Program-made: the position numbers and the translations under genes | Shown: positions 1 through 10,727 of the stretch, piece by piece | Layout: every line of letters begins with the position of its first letter | Numbering within the stretch: the stretch's first letter is position 1 | The notes under the pieces: generated by a model | What the model was told of the DNA's origin: nothing | The model's input: the letters and a program-made list of their open reading frames with translations, nothing else | The model's database searches: none | NCBI GenBank assembly: GCA_963971575.1 | Contig: OZ020611.1 | Span: forward strand, 181,352,071 to 181,416,070 | DNA length: 64,000 bases | Source of the DNA: Liopterus haemorrhoidalis | Lineage: Eukaryota; Arthropoda; Insecta; Coleoptera; Dytiscidae | Reading direction: 5' to 3'

Positions 1-435
1 TCGAATCCTGTCAATTTTACTTTTTTTGTTTTTTTTTGCAGTTTTCTTTTGTTTAAATTATTTTGTCAAAATTCTAGTTATATTTTGGTAAAATGTTGCA
101 TTTAATTTTTAAAAGCGTAAATTTAATAACCAGTGGGAAGTGTTGAAATTATAATTTAATTCTGTTTGATGTATACGAAATCCGAGGGCGGGGCTAATGA
201 TTTAAGCAACCAATAGAAGCCATAGGCGCAATTTTGAAAATCTTAATGAACCTTGCTATGTAAAAAAAATACTGCACATATTTAGAAACTTAATTAATGG
301 TATTAGGCATTCGAATTAAAATTCATAAAAATATATTTTGACATAAAATTTGTTTTGGCATCCCAAATAATCATCATTCAGTTATTAAATACCTGCAAAA
401 TCCTGAAATGTGTGAAAATTCACACTTCACATCAA
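1..435 (+). mobile_element. HINE-2 copy 1, 3' part (non-autonomous Helentron-like)
   Basis: The window opens inside a tRNA-like B box (TCGAATCC). About 420 bp of sequence follow that recur, inverted, at 28893-29705 and 36635-37688. The 3' end carries the palindrome GTGTGAAAATTCACAC near 412-427, preceded by an AAATCCTGAAA-type motif that is complementary to the 5' AGGGTTTTG of the longest copy. A 3' hairpin plus a subterminal inverted repeat is the layout known for Helentron-derived HINE elements. The HINE assignment is inference; the three-copy repeat is seen directly. Confidence 0.6.
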
Positions 436-713
436 TTTTTTAGATACTGTTTTACATTTTTATCTATTATCTCATTTAGATAGGTATTTTCATTATCTTT
501 ATCTGTAATTTCAAAGAATTTTTATAGATAATAGAACATATTAGTGGGCCATCACATACATGTGCTGCTATCTGGCAACGGTTTTCTTTGAATTTTTTTG
601 GGAGATTTAAAATACATATGTCATTACTATTGTTACCTTAATTTTATGAATATTTTTAATTTTGGAGCAAAAAATTTATATTTTTGATAAGTATATAGGT
701 ACTAATATATATA
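436..713. other. AT-rich stretch with TTATCT motifs
   Basis: No gene seen. A few TATCT/AGATA motifs (about 465-535) resemble the cluster at 1898-2030 and may be subterminal repeats of a decayed hAT-like element. This is a weak inference. Confidence 0.3.
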
Positions 714-964
714 AGCTGTTCACTTTTGTAAGAACAAACTAAGAGGAAATTTCGTTTCAATAGTTTGCACCTTTGAACCTGTACGTCATGTTGGTATTAA
801 AAAATTATAAAAATATAACTTTCTTAATAATTATCAGAATCAATAAATCTAAAGTCGGTTTTACAGCGTAAGGAATATTTTTAATTAACATTTAAAGTCC
901 GTATTACACTATAAAAGTAATAAAAACAACTAGATCTAGTTTGTCATTACAAAAGTGAACAGCT
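714..964. mobile_element. MITE with TA target duplication (Tc1/mariner type)
   Basis: The termini AGCTGTTCACTTTTGTAA (left) and its reverse complement (right, ending GAACAGCT) form TIRs of about 28 bp with two mismatches. They are flanked by TA at 712-713 and 965-966. The 251-bp interior has no ORF. A left-end copy recurs at 15588-15750. TA flanks point to mobilisation by a Tc1/mariner-type transposase, which is not identified here. Confidence 0.75.
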
Positions 965-1256
965 TATACAGTTCAGATATCTTATATTATAGAATGTTTT
1001 AATAACCATATAAATAAGGATTCGAAGATATATTTATAGGTTACGTTTTTAAATAATATGAAAATCGAAATATCTTTAGTATTTATTTAATTAACACTAA
1101 GTGAACATTAATATTTTGCTTCACAATGCATAATGGTGTATTATTTTGCTCCAGATTGGAACCATTACAATCACATTCTTAATTGCAAATTTTTTCGTTT
1201 TTAGACAATTGAAAATGAAAATCAATAGATCAAATAAGAACAATCCTACAAACTAT

Positions 1257-1406
1257 TATTTTTTTTAAATTTTTTTATTTTAATGGCCTTTGCCGCTTTG
1301 GCAATTAACCAGGACAATTCTTATTTTTTGAAAAATTCCGTGCCTGAATGGGATTCGAACCCAAAACGCAGAGCAGATGTGTTACCACTACGCTACTCCG
1401 GTCGGC
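1257..1406 (-). mobile_element. tRNA-derived SINE, copy 1
   Basis: On the minus strand the element starts GCCGACCGGAGTAGCGTAGT. It holds a pol III A box (TAGCGTAGTGG) and B box (GGTTCGAATCC), then a short body and an A-rich tail seen here as T and A runs at 1257-1285. The same unit recurs at 11906-12053 and 15074-15222. It is a SINE rather than a tRNA gene, because no acceptor stem closes and the same body and A tail follow each head. Confidence 0.85.
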
Positions 1407-2035
1407 TTCAAGTTAATTAGAAATGGCAAACAGATTTATTGTTATGTTACTTACCATAACAACCATTATTAACGTAAATTTTTTAAATTAACCTGCAAAA
1501 TAATATTTTGCTGCAAAAATAATGACGTATTAAATGTAATGTATAAAATAAGAGTTTTAATTAATAAATATTGACTCGTAGTTTTGATATGAAGCATTTT
1601 CTTACTTTGAAAACTAAATTTATACTTCCAAAATACAATTTAAAAAAAAAAAACATGCTAAATTCAAATATAATAAAAGGAAATCAACCACGAGGCGGCA
1701 GCACTGAATCCCATTTTGTGACGTAGTTACTAATGTGATGTTCTGCAAATGACAAAACTAGGTATACATATATGTAAATATGAATCAACAATATTTATTA
1801 AACGGGATACTTTTAACTGATTCCCCCTTGGATGAAAGCGATATGAGAAATTCATCATGAATAATTTGAGTTTCGCGCCATAAAAATGTGGAAGGGGTTT
1901 ATCTTATCTATTATCTGATTTTTTCTTAGATTATCTTATCTTTTTAAGATAATTATTTTTTAAATTATCTTTATCTTTGTTTAGATCACAAAAAGGTGGT
2001 ATTATCTTATCTTTGGCCAGATAACATATTAAGTT
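1407..2035. other. Intergenic, TTATCT-rich from 1898
   Basis: No ORF of interest. 1898-2030 holds many TTATCTTATCT motifs and their complements. Clusters like this are typical of subterminal repeats of hAT elements, but no matching termini or TSD were found. Confidence 0.35.
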
Positions 2036-2917
2036 ACACTATGCAACAAATTAAATAAAAAAAATTTTCACTGGGTTTACAGTATGTAATTATGATTCCC
2101 CACCTTAAAATCAATTGAGGTTTATAAATAAAATTGTCACATTACGTCAGGTTCCATAGAGAAAAGCATTAATTGGATTTTTTAAAATTATATAAATTAG
2201 CGACACAAAACTTTATTTTTTATTAAAAAACTTCTCTGAAAGCACCAACAGTAGTCTGCAAGCATGGCTGGTTCCCATCTACCTTGATAACGCTTCTCAA
2301 ACTCTTCTTCCATAGAACTCGATGAACTTGATGAACTTGAAAATCGTTTTGGTACTGGAATGTCTGGAGAATGGGGTAGCGGCATTGATACTGATGGTTC
2401 ATTGGCATATTTCACTGAATGTTTTTATTTTTTAGAAAAACCCTTCACATTTGTCAAACAGAAATAACAGTCGTCTATGTGGTTCTTGGGTTCACGCCAC
2501 TGCATTGGTACACCAAACGGCATCACTTTTATAGTACCATTGTACCCACCCGTCAAATATTTATAACATTTTAAACAACACACTTGGGCAAATGGAGAAA
2601 TTGGCTTTTTTTCACTTTTAGGAGTAAATTGATCACAAACATAACAAAATAAGTTAAGAGAATTAACACAAACGCGCGGCATTTTGTAGATTTATAACTA
2701 ATCTAAATATTTTTATGACTTTTGTACACAGCAAAGATATATTTTTATGAATAGGCTCAAACAAGTTTTATCAAGAATAAACAAATTAAGATTTTAATTA
2801 TCTATGTTTTGAGACGTGATATCTAAATATAAATTTGTTTTTTTTTTTGCTTACTAAGTATACCTAATACGAATTACTATTCGAAATATTGGTGAATTTT
2901 TTAGTGTTGCATAGTGT
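2036..2917. mobile_element. TIR-bounded element carrying a Cys-rich gene
   Basis: ACACTATGCAACA at 2036-2048 is exactly inverted at 2905-2917 (TGTTGCATAGTGT). The only coding remnant between them is the minus-strand gene at 2197-2682. I see no clear TSD and no transposase. The element could be non-autonomous with a captured gene, or the gene could belong to an unrecognised element type. A 13-bp perfect inverted repeat 880 bp apart is suggestive but not proof. Confidence 0.5.
2197..2682 (-). pseudogene. Cys-rich putative zinc-binding protein, one in-frame stop
   Basis: Begins MPRVCVNS and carries paired cysteines in a zinc-finger-like order: C5, then FCYVC, then CCLKCY, then DDCYFC near residue 73. 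AMPFGVPM-like and WREPKNHIDDCYF blocks lie between. I recognise this as a protein family of unknown function common in aphid and other arthropod genomes. A TAA at 2425-2427 interrupts the frame after about 85 residues. The same frame then continues for about 75 residues with PHSPDIPVPK and the closing MLADYCW block typical of the family. A central part of the usual protein seems to be missing. I interpret it as a decayed copy with one nonsense mutation and an internal deletion. Function unknown. Confidence 0.6.
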
Positions 2918-3039
2918 TATCTATGCTCAACACTGGTTTTGACCACAAAACTTTTTTAATAACATCATTTGTGAAAGACATATTTCGATGTTTAATTTCC
3001 AAAGTACGAAAAAATTTAGGTTTAACGTTATAGTGAAGG

Positions 3040-3760
3040 CTGGCAGAGGTTAATTCATGACTGTGTGCATTTAGAAATGTTGTTCATACTTTGTTTTTAA
3101 GTTGACGGTAGTAATTATCCACGAAAAATTCTTCCTACGCTGCTTAGCAAGTAACGATAGGCATGTATTGAGCTGAATGGCAATGCTTTGTTTGGAAAGT
3201 TCATATGGTACTCAATTTTCAAGCTTCTGAATTTTGTCCATGTCGTGCAATAGCCTCAAAATTGTAACAGGATCAATAAAATTGCTGTTGCGTCTGCAAT
3301 AAAATTTCAGTCATAAATACTTGCAAATCATTGGTTTTCAATCTTCGCGACATTCCTTAGAGTAGCGGTCATTAAAATTAAAATTACCGATTGGAATGTC
3401 GAAGCCAATATATGTAAGTATTGTGAGATAAAGATCACATAGAACAGAAAAATTGCTCAGTTATCCCATCTCTCACAATCTCTAAACTTTTGCTCGAACA
3501 TCTTCCAGTTGTTTTGCGAGCAAATAATTGGCCTGCGATGTTCCAGAGCGTAGTTGATCATTGACATCAAAATTAACAACTTTAAAACGTCGAAACTAAT
3601 ATTGGCAAGTACTGTGGGCACAACATCTTCGCAAGGAACAGAGAAAATTACTGTTTGGCAAATTCATACAATCATTTCAAAACTATTGCTTGATCAACTT
3701 TTAGTTTCGAAAGTTCCTTTTGCGTCTGTGATACATTTTTATTAATAACTGGCTGAAATG
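3040..3760 (-). pseudogene. mariner transposase relic
   Basis: Minus-strand fragments read in order as a mariner transposase. Near 3540 is an N-terminal helix-turn-helix piece (VNFDVNDQLRSGTSQANYLL). Near 3195-3245 is the mid-protein block IQKLENWVPYELSK. LSLLAKQRRKNFSWIIT follows near 3135, just before where the first catalytic Asp should sit. Frames shift repeatedly, and the DD34D catalytic core is not readable. No TIRs were found. An old, dead copy. Confidence 0.7.
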
Positions 3761-4924
3761 CCCGTTGTCTTCCCCAAGCTTCATCTTTCCCTTTGAAATT
3801 CTGTGATCTGTGGCTATCAACACTATCTTAAACGTGTATTAAACATGTGAATCTCAGGCTTGAGAATTGTTTTTAGTTTGTTCATAAAAATTATGGAGTT
3901 TAAAACCCTAAAAAAGATGCTTGATTCTGTGAAAGGTTTTTCTGAACACGTTGGCGCAAAACAGACTTTCAGGGGATAAACAGTTCTAAGCACTTATGTG
4001 GTGAAGGAATTGTTATCATATAATTTTAAATATTTTGCTTGATTTTAATGATTTAAAAAAAAAAATCAGAGATCCTGAGAATCATAAAAATAGGCCTATT
4101 TTACAACAAAAGACAAATCAACGGCACAGTGCAGCCGTTCTTTAGTTTGGAATGAAAATACATACATGTATATACATACACACAAACAAATTACTTTATA
4201 TTTTAGTATAGATGCGTTTAAATCATCTTTACAAACACAACGACCCCTTTAGAGGCGTTTTGCTTTTCGTAACTCATCGTGTTCAATACTGTTTAGTGAG
4301 ATTATAATTTACATCATGATTTTCATAGACTGGGAAACGAAAAATACAGGAATTCAATTGAATTTTATATAATTTCACCAAAACTTTTCGACATACCTCC
4401 TAATTATCTGTAAACTGATTCATCAATACATAACTAAAACAGTCCTTTGTTTCATATTACAACCATTCTTTATGTTTGTTGGTTTATAAAATATGTGAAA
4501 ATAAATGCGAATATTGTCAATGTGATATATTTGTGTTCGAAACCAAATTTTAATTATAATTTAAATGAAAACGATGAAAAATTCTGTTCCTCTGAAATGA
4601 ATTCCGAGTCTCCTGACGCTCTACGCTGAATACTGAAATGTCAATTTTAAATATGACAATGTTGTACGAGCTTGAAATTCTTTAAAATATTATACTGATA
4701 CAATGTTCAATATATTGCGCTTATAACAAAATTGACAGACACAATTTCTCTCTATTACACGTATTTTCCATATGCTAGAATTTTTAATTTGTTTTCAAGT
4801 ATATATCATACATCGTAATCCATATTTTACAAATTAGGAAATATCTAGATACTTTTATGATCAAAGCTATACCTTTAACAAGGTCAGAACTAAGTAACTT
4901 TATTTAGGATATACATTTTAGAAA
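3761..4924. other. Intergenic, nothing recognised
   Basis: AT-rich, only short spurious ORFs, with a small TG/CA-rich patch near 4150-4195. No repeat shared with the rest of the window was noticed. Confidence 0.4.
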
Positions 4925-7040
4925 AATGGGCAGAACAGAGAAGTGATAAAAAAAAGCGAACATGGCACTAGCACAAGTATGGGGTACCAGACAGAGAAAA
5001 TTCAAAAATAGCTTCAAATATAGAATATTACTCTTTAACAGACTCATAGTCCCAATTATGCTGTACGGAAGTGAAATATAGGGCTGGAAAGAGTATGAAA
5101 AAGTGAAGCAAGTACAGTACAAATACATCCGATGGGTACTGGGTGTTAATAAAAGAACTCCTATTTATATTCTGTTAGAGGAAGCAAATAGATTTTATTT
5201 AAGCTCCGACGCAGGAAAACGTGTCGTGAACTATTCATACAGAACCAGAAGAATACCATGGAAAGAATTAGTGAGAAAAGAAGAAAGAAATAGAACAAGA
5301 AATAAATGGGAAGAACAAAGACAGGGAACTTGAACCAATTCAGAACACGTGTATTAGAATCGCTACCGGAGCTCTAAAAACCAGCCCAATATTAAGTATT
5401 CAAAATTTATCAAATCAAATGCCATTACGCCACCGCATACAACAACTGACACTCAATTACATAACAAAGCTCTCAGGCAATGCAGATGTTCCAGTATTTC
5501 AAAACATTTTCAAAAACGAAAATCGAAGACTAGCAATTAAAAGCGGGCTTCCCATCCAAAATTCCACTGTAGAAGATCTTACCGAACTCAACATATCTCT
5601 ACCCTCTAACCAAAATTTTTCAAGTAACAGACATATCCCCCCCTGGACCTTAAAAAGACCTATTATTAACCTTACTCTAACAAAATATCCGAAACACTCT
5701 ACAGACCCTCAAATATTCCTTCATAAATACCAAGAAGTCATAGCCAACTACGAACAATTCCATGCTATATACACAGATGGGTCAAAAGTAAACTCCCAAA
5801 CGGGAGCAGCAGTAGTTTATGAAAACACGGTCCATAAATACAATTTATAAAATGAGACAAGTGTTTACACCGCAGAAATATACGCCCTGCTAAAAGCATC
5901 GCAATTGATTCTTTCACACCGAGACGAACCAGCTCAATACATAATTCAAGTCGACTCCATGGCTACAATAAGAAGCATCCAAAAACTATATCCTGGAGAC
6001 CACATAGTAATACAAATCCAAAACAACTTCCACCAAGCACTATCCACTGGAAAACAAATAGTCATGCTGTGGATCTCATCTCATATTGGAATCCATGGAA
6101 ACGAACGAGCAGACCAAGCCGCTAAAAACACTAGAGAAGAAATTCTGGAAGACATAGTTACGCCTCACATAGACCTCATAGCACAAATAAAAAGGAAAAT
6201 CAAAGAAAAATGGTTCGACAACTGGAAAACAACAACAAAAAATCATCTCAGAAATATCAAAGAAGACACAACTCCTTGGGTTGATATTGAAAATAGAAAA
6301 GACCAGATAGTGATAACTAGAATGCGAATAGGCCACACGTTACTAACTCACAAACACATATTTGGCCACGAAGAACCCACCACTTGTGATCTATGTAATT
6401 CGAAGATTACCATACACCATCTCCTGTTAGAATGCCCAAAATATGATCAAGAGAGAAGAAACACTAACCTACCGCCAACACTGAAGGAAGCTCTATCACC
6501 TTCCACAGCCAAAGATGCCCTAAACTTCATGAAACAAACCAATTTATACAATTTAATTTAATATATGATTATACCAACCTATATTATATGTATAGCTATT
6601 GTATATCTATCTTTATTTATGTATATTCAACAATGTATATTAAGGTGCTAATAGTCGTTGTTACTGAAGCACAAAATAAAAAAAAATTTAAAAAAAGACA
6701 GGAATATTATCAACAAAATGGATACTGAACTATAGAAATAGAAAATCGGAGGCAGACAAGGGTACATGATAAAAGAAGCAATTATTATAAGAAATAAAGA
6801 TATCCAGACGCAAATTAGAAGGGAGGAAATATTTAAATCTACTTATAACCCCAGATACAAATTTCTTCAGACAAACTTGCAAATTATAGCTAGATTTCGC
6901 GTCGGAAATGAAGAGCGGGATAACGATTACTGGCTGAAAATAGAGGATAGAATATGCAGAATATGCCACAACGCAGCAGAGAACATTGAACACTTAAGTA
7001 GAGATTGTGAAGAAGAACTCAGAAATGTGAAATAATCTCT
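4925..7040 (+). pseudogene. R1-like LINE, 3' ORF fragment, split by another LINE
   Basis: The first part (4925-5325) reads KKANMALAQVWG, then LIVPIMLYGSEI, a stop (TAG near 5080), then YIRWVLGVNKRTPIYILLEE. This is the region downstream of the RT palm in R1/TRAS-like LINEs known from ants and wasps. The C-terminus resumes at 6703-7040 with ARFRVGNEER and the zinc knuckle CRICHNAAENIEHLSRDC (C-x2-C-x8-H-x4-C). The two halves are separated by a second LINE (5326-6693) flanked by the duplicated target AAAGACAGG. The same family occurs at 55965-56530. No intact RT or endonuclease domain remains. Confidence 0.75.
5326..6693 (+). pseudogene. 5'-truncated LINE with RNase H and zinc knuckle
   Basis: A single frame runs from about 5335 to 6561 with one in-frame TAA at 5848-5850. 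It begins in the RT connection region (IQNTCIRIATGALKTSP). It then has an RNase H domain with the acidic residues in place: IYTDGSK, TAEIYALLKAS just after the stop, IIQVDSMATI, and SHIGIHGNERADQAAK. It ends with a CDLC...HHLLLEC knuckle. A short 3' UTR and A-rich tail end at 6693. TSD AAAGACAGG is at 5317-5325 and 6694-6702. This is the layout of I/jockey-group LINEs; the exact clade is not assigned. Apart from the stop it is well preserved, so it is younger than its host LINE. Confidence 0.85.
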
Positions 7041-7440
7041 GCATATTCTAAGTGATGAAAAGAGTGAAGAATAGAAGGACAAAATTACACCCACTCTGAA
7101 ATGACCTGGTATAATTTTAGTATGTAAATGGTAAAAATTAAATAACTTCACAATCAAGTATAGTTTAAAACTTTCTAAAATGTATACAAGTACAGACTTT
7201 TTGTATATTTTAATACCGCAAGTTAAAAAATAAAAAGCTTACTACAACTAAGTAACTAGACCAGACGGTATCTTTAAAAGACATGTTTTCTTTTTTTCTC
7301 GGATCTGACTTGTTTTTCCCTTAATTTATATTCTTTTTTTAATTGAAATTTTGATTTAAATCTGCTTTAACAATCCAGTAACACAGAATTATATTCAGAA
7401 TGGCCAAAGATGACATTTTTCCGATCACACTGTATTACCA
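7041..7440. other. Intergenic, nothing recognised
   Basis: AT-rich sequence between the R1-like LINE remnant and the RTE-type LINE. No feature seen. Confidence 0.4.
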
Positions 7441-7945
7441 ATTTAACTCAGCCACTGGGGGAGTAATCCAGCGCAACTTGGTGCCGGTCCCAAGCCCTGG
7501 TAAAACCAAACCAAATATGACGAGTCACAATATAGTTTGGAATACAAGGGCTAGAGCGTAGCCTGCAGGCGATATAGTTTGGAATATAAGGGCTAGAGCG
7601 TAGCCTGCAGGCGACGAGAAGAGTTGTCGTTCGAGCTCTGTGAGAAATAGACAACCGTGTCAAAGGGGGGCACGACTAAAGAAGTCAGTCGTGAGAATAA
7701 ATACCTTAAATGTTAGAACCATAACAGGAAAAGGAAGAGAAATTGCAGATCTAATGCAAAAAAGAAAAATTGGAATTCTCTATGTCCAAGAAACCCGATG
7801 GAAATGAAGTAAAGCAAAAGACCTAGGAGATGGATGCAAGCTGTTGTATAGTAGAGCAAATGCCATGGGAAGAAATGGAGTTGCCATCATCCTGGATAGG
7901 AATGCGGACCGAATTATGTTGGCGCAGGGATCAGATATATAAAAA
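7441..7945 (+). pseudogene. RTE-type LINE, 5' leader and start of endonuclease
   Basis: A GC-richer leader (about 7445-7680, with GGTGCCGGTCCCAAGCCC) precedes a reading frame with the first motif of an apurinic endonuclease domain. This reads LNVRTITGKGREIADLMQKR, then GILYVQETRWK, a TGA, then GDGCKLLYSRANAMGRNGVAIIL. Leaders and endonucleases of this kind belong to RTE/'craniofacial development protein 2-like' LINEs. The copy stops near 7945, so it is 3'-truncated and non-functional. The catalytic Glu of the QETRW motif is present. Confidence 0.7.
7531..7614 (+). repeat. 42-bp tandem duplication in the LINE leader
   Basis: Two adjacent copies of a 42-bp unit beginning TATAGTTTGGAATA and ending GCCTGCAGGCGA, differing at one base. 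It lies in the leader of the RTE-type LINE. Tandem units in LINE 5' leaders can act as promoter modules, but nothing here shows that. Confidence 0.85.
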
Positions 7946-8163
7946 TCGCTTGGGGTACTAAATTACATAGATAAAATTTAATTAATAATTAATTAGATAA
8001 AATAACTTGAGGACGGGGTGTGGCACAAATTTTGTGCTGGCCGTTTGAAAATTTGCCTCCATGTCGGGCATCACTGGTATATACAGTGTCCAGAGATATA
8101 GCGAATTCACTTGTTTTCTTAACAGGTAGGCTAGAACTTTTCACAACAGGATACGCTATTATA

Positions 8164-9343
8164 GTCGGATTGCTGATAGGTGACTGTTACATGTATGTAT
8201 CAAGTAGTGCATTCATATAATAATCTAGTCACCATTTTTCAGCGATTTTAAAAATGTTTTTTGTTATTTGTCTTAGCTGTCAGTGTCTATTAATAATATT
8301 AATTAATAGGCCTTGCGGCCAATTATTAAATTCACAAACTTTAATTTTAAATCTGCTGGAATATTTTAATTCCGAAAAAGAGAACAATGGGCCACTTATT
8401 TCTCTATCTTGTGTCCATCAAAGAGTACCAGCTGCCTTAAAGTTTCGGAATCAACAATTCGTAGAATTATAAAATGTAATAAATCTGAAGTTCTCACTAA
8501 CAAAATCACGAGAAAACGAAGGAAATTAAAATTTGAACCAGTTTATTTTATTGATACATTGGCACAAACGTATGGTCATGAAGTACTAAGATTATCTCCT
8601 TATCACTGCCAGTTTAACCCCATTGAACTAATTTGGGGTATAACAAAAAATTATTATGATAGACATATTGGTCAAAACGCATATAGTGATAATGAAGTTT
8701 TGAAAATGTGGCAAGTAGCCTGTGATCAAATTAGTTGTGAAACTTGGGCAAAATCTGTTAAAAAAATCGAAAATTTAATAAATGAATGGCGGGAAAGGGA
8801 AAGGATTGTTGATGATATTAATCCAATAATAATAACTACAAGAAATGACAGCGATAGTTCAGATGACGACGATCATGCATTACAGTGACTAATTTTTTTT
8901 AAATAAAAATAAACATTTATATACAATTTGTAGCAATATGTTATATGAATAAATATATTTTTACTACATATTTTATTACTTTGTACTTAGGGGAACCATA
9001 AAAATTTAATTTAATTAAACAACAAATTGTAATCCAAAATTTACGTATGAGTATAAGTTTTTCCTTATTTATAATTATTACCTTAAAATTAATAATTTTG
9101 TTTGTTTGAGTACTGCTGTGAATTTAATTTCGTGCTCTAATTAGTAAAGATATCTACGAATCATGCCGTTTCTTTCTAATGCTTTGTTTTTTAATTAAAA
9201 TAATTTGGAAGGTTAGTTGTCAACTTGCGTCACTATACGTTACTATGGGTATGCAAATAATTATAATGATATAGACAGAGAAAGCATATAGTATTGTATA
9301 TCGAAACTTGTAGCAACGAACAGTCACCTATCAGCAATCCGAC
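8164..9343. mobile_element. DDE (Tc1-like) element with TIRs
   Basis: GTCGGATTGCTGATAGGTG with ACTGTT following (8164-8188) is perfectly inverted at 9319-9343. Both ends are flanked by TATA, consistent with TA target duplication. The 1.2-kb interior carries the broken transposase gene at 8256-8888. The perfect TIRs contrast with the deleted gene, as in internally deleted copies that move in trans. Confidence 0.85.
8256..8888 (+). pseudogene. Tc1-like DDE transposase, internally deleted and frameshifted
   Basis: The first frame (to 8472) has an N-terminal helix-turn-helix-like part: NNGPLISLSCVHQRVPAAL. After a shift near 8430 the next frame continues VSESTIRRIIK and then jumps to the end of the catalytic domain. 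There it reads FIDTLAQTYGHEVLRLSPYH and CQFNPIELIWG, where the last Glu is the third acidic residue of the DDE triad. An acidic C-terminus (DSDSSDDDD) follows and the protein stops at 8888. The first two catalytic Asp residues are deleted. The protein resembles IS630/Tc1-type transposases of insects. Inactive. Confidence 0.75.
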
Positions 9344-9347
9344 TATA

Positions 9348-9783
9348 GTTATTACTAAAAAAATAGATAATAAAACAATGAAATTGTGTTAATCTTTGTG
9401 TTATTTTGATGATTAAATAACAACAAAAATAAATTTTTTTACAATTTTCTTCATCAGTATAACCTTGTTTAATAATAATTTATTTAATTGTTTATATTAC
9501 CTTTTTATTTTTTATTCGGAGATTACTTAATACATTTATTTATTATTTGAGCCTTTATTTTACATCAAAATGATATTTGTGAGACATAGTTATCTACTTA
9601 ATTTATCAAATAAAGTAAAAATATATAGGGTGTTACATTTTTCTTTGGGAATCGAATATCTCAGGTATTTGATAGTCAATTGTTATTCTAAATATAGACT
9701 ATTATAGATCATATACAAAGTATCATTAAACTTAAGATTTAACATTATAACTTATCTAAACTGTTTCTTAAATCTGTAGCTTC
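9348..9783. other. Intergenic, nothing recognised
   Basis: AT-rich; no ORF or shared repeat noticed. Confidence 0.4.
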
Positions 9784-9786
9784 TTA

Positions 9787-9922
9787 GGGCCGGTTTCTGA
9801 AAGCTTAGTTAACTATTATGCAATGGTCAGAAAATGGTTGCTATGGTTACTTATGGTACTGTTATATTGTAACCGAGTTTAACCAAAAGATTAAACTTAG
9901 CTAAGCTTTCAGAAACCGGCCC
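9787..9922. mobile_element. PIF/Harbinger-type MITE, TSD TTA
   Basis: A 136-bp element with termini GGGCCGGTTTCTGAAAGCTT inverted at the other end. It is flanked by TTA at 9784-9786 and 9923-9925. TIRs beginning GGGCC with a 3-bp TTA duplication are the signature of Harbinger-type MITEs. No coding capacity. Confidence 0.85.
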
Positions 9923-9954
9923 TTATTGTTTTAAGATTAACTTCAAATTGTATG

Positions 9955-10453
9955 ATTTTCTTCAGTTTTCTGTTCATGCGTACAATACCAGAATTAATTC
10001 TGTTAAAACCAGCTTAAATAGTCAAGTCAAAGAGAAATTTAGTACACACAAATTTTCATTTATTATTCCTTATTGGTATAATTCCTGTAAATATTAAATG
10101 TAACTTGTTAAATTTCTCTAAATTAACGTTCAAAAAACATATCTGGTTAATTAATATTTCTCAGTCCACTATCGATTCTGTTTTACACAGGTAATGAAGT
10201 CTACTTTTTGTATTGTTTTATATATTTATAATATTAATCATAACTCTTTTATTATTATTATTCATTATTACTTTTTACTGATTTGTTTAAGGTTTCTTTG
10301 TACATATTACTAATTTATATTATATTTTCATATTATTATGTATTATTTTCTATGCTATTAGTAATAGTTTTATATGATTTAAATGTTATTCTATAACGCA
10401 CTGTTAACACTAATAATGTTATATTGGGATTAGAAAAAAAAAAAAAAAAAAAA
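9955..10453 (+). pseudogene. LINE 3' end with poly-A tail
   Basis: The reading frame around 9960-10100 contains SVHAYNTRINSVKTSL and later YWYNS-type residues. This matches the C-terminal 'YNTR ... WN' block of CR1/L2-like LINE reverse transcriptases. A T/A-rich 3' UTR follows and ends in a run of about 20 A at 10434-10454. HINE-1 starts at the end of that A run. Clade not certain. Confidence 0.55.
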
Positions 10454-10454
10454 A

Positions 10455-10689
10455 CCGCTGTGACCACCACAGGACTGACCGGCATCACAAAGTACTTGTA
10501 TAAAATACAGTCTAGCAGCAGAGTAGAAATAACTTGGCCTAATATTTTCTAAGAGAGATATTATTTATCATAACCATGGAAACGTTACATATAAGTATGA
10601 AAAAATAGATGCTTGGAAAAAATTTCGAAATATTTTTCAAAAATAATGTTAGCCGAATTTGCTCTGCACGTGTACACAGACAGACAGAC

Positions 10690-10727
<38 letters not shown>

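Noticed and set aside
1320..1406. tRNA gene
   Set aside because: A and B boxes are present, but the cloverleaf does not close and the same body and A tail follow in three copies, so it is a SINE.
7448..7663. Minus-strand ORF with internal duplication
   Set aside because: A shadow of the 42-bp tandem unit in the plus-strand LINE leader.
10677..10727. CRISPR array or functional minisatellite
   Set aside because: It is a simple GACA microsatellite at the same internal position in HINE-1 copies; no spacers.
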